Shown one piece after another: positions 49,401-59,600 of a DNA stretch of 64,000 bases. The notes below the pieces were generated by a model. The model saw only the letters and a program-made list of their open reading frames with translations, had not been told where the DNA came from and did not search any database. The position numbers and the translations under genes were made by a program. How positions within the stretch are numbered: the stretch's first letter is position 1; each line of letters begins with the position of its first letter. Source of the stretch: Heterocephalus glaber. Taxonomy: Eukaryota; Chordata; Mammalia; Rodentia; Bathyergidae. Where the stretch lies: positions 4,824,034 to 4,888,033 of the forward strand of contig NW_004624783.1 of the NCBI RefSeq assembly GCF_000247695.1, read 5' to 3'.

Positions 49401-52400
49401 TTCTCAGGAGACAAAGTTAAGAGTGTATTGAGCAGGTCATATAGGATAAACACTTCATGTTTCTCTTGCTCAGTTCTTAGGATTTCTTCTTATACGCTAT
49501 TCCAGGGAATTTTTGGCAACTCTACTGTCCAAGTCCATTTTTTGTTGTATAACAAAATACCAGAATCTGGCTACTTTGTAATGGAAAAAAGTTGATTTGG
49601 CTCATGATTCTGGTGGCTAGGAAGATTAAACAGCGTGTCATTAGTTTTCCATGAAGGCCTTTTGGCAGATGGTGGCATGAGGCAGGAACACATAGGGAAG
49701 AGAGATCACTTGGTAAGAGGGGAATTAAGAGGACAGGGAGGGGCCAGGTTCCCTCTGCAACAACATCTTCTCTGGGGGGACCTCACCCACTCCTGTGATA
49801 ACTAACCAGCTCCACCAGACCAACATTAATCCCTTCATGAAGGGTGTTCAAGATCCAAGCATCTCCCATCAGGCCCCGCCTCTTAAAAGCTCCTCCTACT
49901 TCTCAATACTGTTGCATTGGCAACCTCTTCAGAGGTCTGAACCTCTGGGGTTCAGACCATATCCAAACCATTGCTTCAGCTGTCTAATGTTCAGGCTGTA
50001 GTCAACCAACTAAGAAAACAACCAGAATGCTCCTAGCTGCGTGAACCTGCACATTGAATGTAAAATCTCTGGTGTGTGTTCCCACATTGGCAAATTCAGT
50101 GCAATATAGAAAGAATCCCTCCTTGACCTAGTGCCCTTGTACATATTTGCTAGATATTTGTAAGTATTTTTAGCACACAAATGTTTTCCCAGGGTCAGAC
50201 TGTGTATCTGTACCCCTGGGGCACACTGGAATCTAATGAAGAATGGTAGGAATACCGAGGAGGTCCAGCTTCTGTGCCAGTGACTCAGGGTGAGTTCCTG
50301 AGCGTCTTGAGCAAGGTCGGCATGGCCTCATCAGACAGAGCAGTGGTTGGGTCTGTGGCAAGTGAATTCCACTGGGGCTGGCGATTCATGTGTAGTCTCA
50401 TTTATCTTCATTCTCCCAAATGTCACCCACCAATTCCCATTTCTACATAAGAGGCATGGTGAGTTTATGCATTAAGTCAGCACTGTATTTTGGCAATTGT
50501 GGAGTCCAACTTTTGGCTTTCTCAGCCCTTCAACTGCAAACAAGAGATTCCTTTAGCGCATCTTAGAAAGTCTTGTTTTCATTCTGGACATTGATAGAAG
50601 GATTTAGGAATTTGAGGTCTCTCTCTCCCCACTACCTGGGACTGAATCGAGGGGCACTCTACCACTGGGTGACATCCTCAGCACCACCACCCCCCCCTTT
50701 TAATTTTGACACAGGGTCTTGTAAAATTTCCCAAGCTGGGCTCAAACTTCCCAGATCCTCATGCCTCAACCTCTCAAATAGCTGGAGATACAGGTGTCAC
50801 CATTGTGACTGACTGTTCCCCCCCCTTTCTTTAAGCCAGTAGTTTTCACTGAGTAGTAGCTCATCTTCCCCAGGGGAACTGGAGACATTTTTAGTTGTTC
50901 CGGATGGCAGGGTTTTGTGTGTGTTACTTGCCAGGGATGTTGCTGAATATCTTATAATGCAAAGATAACTTCCTACAACAGAAGAATCCATTCCAAAGTG
51001 TCAGTAGTTCCAGAGTGGAGAAACCCCACCTTCAGCTCCACACTACAGTACAAAGTACCCATCCCACCCCTCATTCCTTGAATTCCCTAATTCCCCAGCC
51101 ATATTGATACCTCCCTCAGCAATCAAGTACCTCTTGACAAGACACCATAATCCATCAATTACAAGAAGTACCATTACTTTGTGATGTACAGTTGAGCATG
51201 GTAGCACACCTATAATCCCAGCACTCTGGGGGGCTGAGGCAGGAGGATCAGGAGTTCAAGCCCAGCTTTGGCAACTTAGTGAGTCTTTGTATCAAAATAA
51301 ACAGGGCTAGCGATGGGCTGGGGATTTAGCTCAGTGGTTCCACAGCCTGCCTCGAAAGCCCAAGGTCCCGAGTTCGATCTCCAGTACCAAAAAAAAAAAA
51401 AAAAGGCTAGGGATGTATCTTAGTATGAAGGCCCTGGATTCAATTCCTTATTGCCGGGAAAACAAAACAAAACAAAAAAAACACCAAAGAGCAAAGAAAG
51501 GGGTGGAGGGGCCCCCTGGCAACCCCCAGGCAATCTATAGCTAGGTACTAGAATCTTGTCCCCTAAATAGAGCTCTGACTGTCTTTGGCCCCAGTGAGGC
51601 CCTATCACTAATCCTGGAAACCCTGCTACCCCTAGCTACTCGATATGAACTTCTACTTCTTAGTAACAGAACCTCTGTGTAAGACACTGGGACACTGTCC
51701 AGTTCACAGAGTAGCTGGCCAGGCAGAGACCACATGGAGGGTCCCTTGGTGGGCTGTGGAGCTGCTGCGCCTGCTGGGTGACTCTGGGCACCTTGAACAG
51801 GCCCCCTCACTACTGGGATCCTCAACATCCGTCTCCTAGCTGGACGGAGAGTACTCAGCGTGTGGTGCTTGTGCTCGCCATGGGTGAGACTTGCACATTC
51901 AGCCCCTGATAGGGGCACCCTCTGCTGCCATTAGTCTCGGGGTAAGGAAATGTCCAGAGAGGCATGTGTAGATGCTGCCTGGCCAGAGGGTGGCTTGGGG
52001 CTGCAACATCCCTTCCCACCCTGGCCTCCCTTCTGCTCTAGGTGGAAAACCAGGAATCAGAACTGCCAGACTCTCTCCTTCCCCCACGTGCTGCCTGAGC
52101 AAGCAGTCCATGCCCTGACTCCACCCTCCATTCATCCCCAGCATGCCTAGCGTCCACAGGTGCCCATCGAAAGCTCATCTCCGTGACTTCTGACTGACAG
52201 CTTGTAGCTTGTCTTCCTGCTTGCAGGCTCTTTCCCGCCAACCTCCCAGGACCCCAAAGCAGCAAGGAAGCTTAGGGTTTCTCAGCCTATACAACTTCCT
52301 TTCTTTAGCGTCATCCATGGCTTGTGTTTACAGCTAGAATAAAATTTTAAACATTTAAGCCTTTGAACTTAAAGTCTCATTTTACTTAGGATACTTTGGT

Positions 52401-55400
52401 TTGTGTGAGATGGGCTCTTGCTATGTAGTCCAGGCTGACTTTGAACTCACTCAGTTGCCCAGGCCTGGGTTTGAATCTGTGATCTCTTTGCCTCAGCCTC
52501 CTGAGTACTGAGAATACAGGTATGCATGACTGAGCCTGGCTTAAATATGATTATTTGTTTGTTTGTTTGGTTGGTTTTTGGGGGGTGGTACGGGAGATTG
52601 AACTCAGCCTTTGTGCTGAGCTACAGCCCTTGTGCTTTTTATTTTGAAACAGGGTCTTGCTAAGCTGCTGAGTTACCCAGGCTGGGCTCAAACTTGCAGT
52701 CCTACTTTAGCCTACCAGGCTCAGCTGTTGCATCTTTTTTTTTTTTTTGTACCAGGGATCAAACTCAGGACCTTGCGCTTGGCAGGCAGGCACAGCACCA
52801 CTGAGCTAAATCCCCGGCCCTGCATCTGATTTTTAAGTGACCCCTTCTGTTACTCTCTGAAATGTTTGGTTTGAACCAGAAGTTCCCCACATGGAAGTTC
52901 CTGCATTTCTGAGCCTCTCTTTCCCCCTCCCTCGTATGTTCCATGCACACATATCTTCTCCAGGCCTTTTCCTACCTCGGGGCCTTTGGAGATGCTATTC
53001 CCTCTGTTGGGGGACTGTCTGCCCACATTACAGCATTCTCTTTGTCTTCCTCAGGACTTAGTTTAATAGTCTTTCCTTCCCTCTATCTCCCCTGCCCTGG
53101 GTGTCATTTCCTTGTTCACTTTCTTCCTATAGTCACCAAAACCTGACATTTAGTTTTCTGTGTCTTTCACCATTGTATCTGCAGGCTCCAACACAAGACC
53201 TGTCATACAAAAGTGCTGTCACTCAGCATTTGGTTAAACCAATAAAAGTCCTTCCTTCCCTGCCACCACCCCCCCCTGCCACCCCAGGTGAAGCCACCAT
53301 GCTGAACAGACCCCGGGTACTCTGTGCCCTACTCTCCTGGCACAGCCCCACATGGCACAGTCATTTGTGTGACCCCAGTTTATCACAGTTTCTTTTGCTG
53401 CTTGCAACTTCCCTGGGAAAGGCCATTTGGCACCCGCTTGTCCCGCAGTGGGACGAGGCCAGCTCAGCAAGCATCAGTCCATGGAATCACCATGGGGCCT
53501 TTGCCCCTGGAGCTTTGGAGGAGGGGAGCTGTGGACAGACTTGAGGAGGTGTGTGTGGGCCAGGCAGAGAGGGTGGGGGCCCCTGCAGACTCCGTGAGGC
53601 CGAATCAGCTGGCATTGTCCTCCCCTTCTGTGGAGCTCCCTTTCCTGTGTCCCTGTGTCTTCCCTTCCCTCTCGGCCTCCTTCCCTGAGGGCTCTGGAAC
53701 TCAGGAAGAACCCAGGCATTCAAGGCAGATGTAGGGACGGGAGCAGGAACAAAGTGGTAATGAAACTCCACCTGATATCCTGATGTGGTTCTGTGTTGTC
53801 TTTGTCACCAGCATCCCAGCCCAGTATTGGCACAACTGCCTCAACACAGACTCCTACAAAACCTGTGACGGAATCTCCTGCCTCCTCAAGCCAGTCAAGC
53901 CCATCTTCAGTTTCCACTACTCCAATAGAGACTTCCACAACAGAGCTCTCCAGTTCACTGAAGACAGACCAAGTCCTGGGAAGCAGCTCTGCAGGTTTCA
54001 CAGGCTCACCTCAGCAAAGCACCTCTGTGACTCTATCCCCTGACCCGAGTAACACAGCTGCTACAACTACCGTGGACTCACAGGGTGGGAGCCCTGGCCA
54101 TCCCGCCACCACCACCTCCACCACGCCTGAGAACACAAGCAACAGTGGCACCCCTGCTACCACACACCCCGTGTCCACTTCACAAAACCAACTGGAGACC
54201 TCTCCATCTCAAGATCTACCCCTGAAGACCACAGCACCCACTCATGCCCCTTCACTGCCCAGTACAGGAAGCTCTAACCCACTGGCTAGTGTTACTGCTG
54301 TGCCCTCTGGGAGCTCCCCTCAGGGACAGAAGAGCTCCACCACGCCTTCCAGTAGTTCAGGCCTTCTGCCCGACTCTGGTCTCACCCCCACAGCCCAGAG
54401 GACACTCACCACTCAAAGTAAGTAAGACCTTGGTGGTTTTGTTTTTATTTTTGTTTTTCCAAGCAAGAAGAAACACTTCAGGGCTCCCCCCTTCCCCGCC
54501 CCCGTACATCTGATTAGCTAAAAATGAAGGTAGAGCTGACAGTGAAACATCTGGTATCTTCTACCTTCATTCAGACCTGGTTTCCCGTTTCAGGGGTAAG
54601 CAGAGGCCAACAGTGCACATATTCTAACGAGAGTTCCATGTTTTGTCCTGCCCAGTCAAGCACATAAACAAGCCAGCAGTCTATCCACAGGCAAGACTGC
54701 ATGGTGGTGGAGGCAGGGTGTGAGAAGGTTCTAGAACAGTGCTTCTCGGACCCTTTTGATGGCAGCCCACCATAAGAAGCACAGGAACTCGAATGTTATG
54801 CTATAATCCAAAAAACACACATGACACACACCAGTCAAGCAAAGTTTGACTAACTAGGATTCACTATATGCTGTACATTCTGATTTTTTTTATTCTGTTC
54901 CATTTCCTTTAACTTATTTTTAAAGTGCTGGTCTTAGCCCAGTAAATTAATTTCAGACTGTACTGATGGATCATGAGCCTCAAAACCGTGACCCACCACA
55001 GGTTCTGTTGAACCAGAATTTTGGGTGTGAGCCTGAGACTCAGCATTTCCAGGAGCTCAGGCGACATGGTGGCATCCTGAAAGACTTCACCACTTGCCAC
55101 AGAGGGAGACAGTGGTTGTGTCCTGCAGGGAGAGCTGGTCTCTGAGGTAGACAAGTCTGTGTTCAAATACCCCTCTGCCGCCCATTGGCACATGGTCTCA
55201 GGCGAAGTCCCTCCAAGGCTCAGTCTCCTTGTTTATAAAATGGGGATAACGATGGTCCCTTCCTCTAGGAAAGTATCCTCAACGTCACATATCGTAGTGC
55301 TTGGTGAATGTTAGCTATGGCCAGAGATACCATTGTTGTGACTTCTTTGGCTTGGTTCTTAGTCCAGCTGATCCAGTCTGACCTGTCCTGTAAAATGGTA

Positions 55401-56651
55401 CTGGTTCCTGTGGCATCACTTCTGTCTCTTCATCTTCACAGCCTGCTTGGTGGCTTTAGCTTGCATGAACTAAAGCCAGAAGAGCCTGTCCTTTCCTCTG
55501 GAGGGTACAGCTCACCTCTCACAGACTCTGCTTCCTCCATTACAGCACCAGTGGACCTGTCACCTGGGACTCAGCAGGCCTCCAGCATGCGGCCGGCCAG
55601 CCAGGTGCCGGCCAGCCCCATGTCTGGCAGCCAGATGCCTCCTAGCCCTTCACCCTCTTCCTCTGTGACACCACAGCCCACGGATTCTCCAACGGGAACT
55701 GTGACTGTGCCTGGCATCAGGGGACCCACAAGCCTCAGCACTGTTTCGGCTTCCCAAAGCCCCAGCATACCCACTAAACTCTGGAATTTTGGGAATAAGA
55801 CGGTAATTCCATGATGGGTAGGACAAAAAAAGAGATTTAAAGAAAAGTATTTCTGTTCTTCCCCCCAACTCAGGCTTCCTCCTGGGCTGTGAAGAGATTT
55901 TGTCTATTTGTTTATCACTGTCTGTCCCCTACCCCGCCCCCAGAGCAGCTCAGACAGCTGGGTCACCAAGGACATACCTGCTCCAAAGTGGCCCAGCTGT
56001 GCCCCAGATTGCCACAATTTCTTCCCTCTGTTTCATTCACCCAGGGGAGTCCAAGACCTTTCAACTTGTCTGAACCTCTGTGTTGTGGCTTCTTCCAGGT
56101 ACTTTGCGAGTCTCTCAAGGAGTCAATTGACAAGCTGCTTGTCTTGAACTTGACAAGCAAGGGAACCAACCCGGGAACCAACCACTGCGTGAGTAATGAA
56201 CACTACTCACCAGAGCCCCAGCCCCACCGCAGGTCGCCAGGCGAAGGGAGGCCAAGGGGACCACAGTGCTCCTAAAAGGAACTGAGGTGTGGCTTTCCAT
56301 GGGGATTGGCCCTTTCCCATCTTACAGAGCAACAAGCCAAGGCTCAGACCTGTCTAAGTCAGGTCATACCAACAGGACTGCTGCAGGGCCAGAACGAGGA
56401 CCCAGGTCTCCTGAGCTTTCACTGTGGTCTGAGGTGTGAGAGACCCTGATCCTAGTTCCTGTTTGCTTCCAGCTCTGGGTGTGACTTCGCTAAGTCAGTA
56501 TCTTTGAAAAAGAGAGTTTAAAAAAACAAAGACTATCCTTGACTGTGACCCAAGGAGCTATGGCCTGGACAGGAGATAATAGGGTCCCCAATTGAACATG
56601 AGGGACCTACCACCTGTGGTTGTGCCTCCTCTGTGGGTGGTCTGTGTATGT

Positions 56652-56692
<41 letters not shown>

Positions 56693-59600
56693 CACGTTTG
56701 GTATGAGAGGATGTATGTAGCAGCCCCTGCAGCTGTCCCAGACTCTGGCCTCCCCAGGTCTGGGATGTGCAGCTCTTAGTAAAGAGCCTTGAGCTCTGGT
56801 AAGTGCAGGTGGTCTCTGGCTCGCTGCTGCCCCCTCCTGGCCAGTGCATAGTTTTACAACCACTCCTAGGAACTAGAACAACAAGATTTGGTTTCTATAG
56901 GTTGCAGAACTTACAACGCCTGTATTTCTGTCATTGTTTTCTCTTGGGCATCCATTTTGCTGTTATTTCCCAAGTGAAACTTCCAGATGCATACACCTAC
57001 TTAAAAGAGTTTTTAAAGGAACCAGTGTTGTCCAGGAGTCAGGCTTTGGGGACAAGGCAGGAATGGCATTGATTGATCCTGGGGACAGTCTTTTGGTGCC
57101 ACTTGCCAAGCTGTGTATTGTTTGAGAGAAGCATTTCTCTTCTTGTAAAGAAAGATGGAAAGTGCTGGGTTCCTCCTGTCGTCAGGGTGGGGCATCACGA
57201 AGCCTAAGGAAGTCGTAGGCAGAAGCCCGAGGCGTGTCGCCATGTTCATCCTGCTTATATATAGACGGAGTGAACAATATTCAGTGAATATTTAGTTTTT
57301 TTGAATTATAACAATAGAAAACAATATTGTCATTAATTTCCCTTAAAATACTCCCACTTGCTTTGAACACACTTATCCCATCGTTCTTGCCACTTTCCTA
57401 AGCAATTCAGTAAGTCTTTTCATGGGTATCTTTATTACATGTGATCAAAAATACAGTAAATGCTGCTACTTGTTTCAGTAGCATCCACTGAAAAATCAGG
57501 CTTGTAAAAACATAACAATGTCCTCACCTACTTTATTCACTGGGTCTGGCACCATGTAACTAACTTTTGGCTCTTCCCAAAGTCAGAATGAATGTGAAAA
57601 GTAAATGTTTTTAATCAATTGAGGACACTGAGACAACTATGGCAGCACAACAAAAGATACTCGTGAAAGATTTCCAGAACTGCTTCAGAAAGTGGCAATA
57701 ATGATGGAATAAGTGTGTTCAAAGGAAGAGGGGTGAGATTAAGGGCAATATATCTTTAACTATAATAAATTTTTAAAAAATTTGAACCTCGGTCACATGT
57801 TTTCACAGTATTGCATATATAAGCAATTCTTATACATTTTCAGGATTCCCCTTTTGCTCTGTTCAGTAGCACTTTGGCTTCCCTGCCAGTCTGATCGTGG
57901 CCTCAGTGTCTTAGCCTAGGGAGGGGGACAGGGTCATCCCGCTGGGAGCTGTGGTTTCCCCACTCCTGAGGCCTCTGCACTGTGCACAAGAGGGGGGCAA
58001 ATGGCAACTTGAGAGAGCATTGGATCCCCCTGACTCCCACCCCCCACTCACTGGTGGGGTGCAGTGCTGGGAAAAACTCAATACAGGGCACTAATTCCTG
58101 ATCAGCAAAAAGCTTGGAGGGAGGAAAGTGGCACTAGAGGGAAAGGCACTGTGCACCATAGCCAAGATAAAAGCTGAGGGGCATGGGGAGAGGCTGGAGG
58201 GTGCAGAGCTGGCCAAGACTGGCACAGGACAGAACTTGACTCCTGGCCGGCCTGGGCATGACGTGTAGAGTGTGGAGAGGGGAAGTGATCAAGGGTACCT
58301 CCCTAAGTCATAACTCCTTAGGAATCATCTGTGTTCTCTTCACAATAGAATAAGAATCTCCTGAACGAGAATCTGGTGACAGTGCTGTGCCGGGCAGTCA
58401 AAGCCAACTTCAACCCTGGTCAAGATAATTGCAATGTTCAGCTAGCACCTGTTCCCAATAGCCATGCAGTGGCCATCAAACACATTAGCATTCAGAGTGA
58501 GTTGAGGGCAGGAGGCCCATGCCTGTGTGGGTGGGAGTAGGGTGGAAAGAGGTAGGCAAGAGCCTGCACCTCACTGGAGGATGGGTTGAGTGATGCCACC
58601 CCAGGTCTCTAAGCAGGGTCAAGCCATGTGGTTTCCCAGGGCCACCCAAGAGATGGTGAATTATACAGAACATCCTCCTCCTGGGGCCCACCTCCAACCT
58701 CATGTCACTCTGAGATAGACTCCAGAGGTGCAGCTCTCCCTTTTTCCCACAGCAAACCTTCTTCCCACGGATGTGTATAAATCACTGAAGGACCAATGGG
58801 ATGAACTAGAAGAGGTAAATGGGCCCCACTGTGTGCTGGGAGGGGTGGGTCAGGAGCCTCTGCTGGAAGCCCATCGGCCCCTGCACATGGAAGAGCTCTT
58901 GGGCCACCAGGAGTCGGGCAGTGGCAATAGACCCCGTGTATAATAGCTCACAGATACACGAGAGCTTGTGGGGACAGTTTCATCATACAACTGTGTTTTC
59001 ATCGTATAACTTTTCCTTTCTGGCCAGTTGGGAGTCAGTGACATGAAGCTGGGGGATGATGGTCCACCGGAAATGACAGAGGACCGCTACAGCATGCCTC
59101 TCATCATCACTATCGTCTGCATGGCATCCTTCTTGCTCCTCGTTGCAGCCCTCTATGGCTGCTGCCACCAGCGCTTCTCCCAGAGGAAGGATCAGGTGGG
59201 CTCTTCCTTCTCCAGCTGGGGCAGCAGTCATTCTGTCACTCCATAGTCCAACAGGGGAAAGTGGGTGGACCAGGGCCTTTCTGGCAGGCAGAACCACCCT
59301 GTCACTTTTCCATTGCTAGTACAAAGATACCTGGCATACACAACTTGAAGAAGAGGTTTAGTAGTTTGGCTCAGGTTTCAGAGCTTCCAGTCCATGGTTG
59401 GCTGGCTCCATGGGAGAAACAACATGGTAGAAGGGTGTGGTGGAGCAAAGCTGCTCAACTCATGGCAGCCCGGAAGCCAAAGAGCAAGGAAGATCCATAG
59501 AGAGATACACTATTTGAAGGTATGCCCCACGACCTACTTCCTCCAACCAGTCCTCATCTCCTAATAGCCCATTTAGCTATGAACTCATCAATAGGTTAAT

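Larger units (their letters stand above)
16404..53811 (+). other. PODXL: PODXL intron 1 (37.4 kb)
   Basis: Bounded by GTGAGT and CACCAG. It is rich in repeats, with many ID and B1 SINEs, an L1 block at 39.6-44.3 kb, MaLR LTRs and old DNA transposons. Stretches 16.66-18.93, 26.0-28.0, 28.3-30.3 and 36.1-37.8 kb show no clear young repeat and no convincing exon. Open frames here lack recognisable domains. Confidence 0.9.
54418..55545 (+). other. PODXL: PODXL intron 2 (1.1 kb)
   Basis: It contains old hAT-like repeat sequence and a MIR. No additional exon is evident. Confidence 0.85.
56189..58348 (+). other. PODXL: PODXL intron 4 (2.2 kb)
   Basis: It contains a TG microsatellite and the inverted mariner remnants. 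The frame from exon 4 stays open for 28 codons into the intron before a stop at about 56273. Confidence 0.85.

Noticed and set aside
53783..54043. Alternative frame across exon 2
   Set aside because: It is a shadow of the mucin frame; the accepted frame continues exon 1 phase 1 and joins exon 3 in phase.
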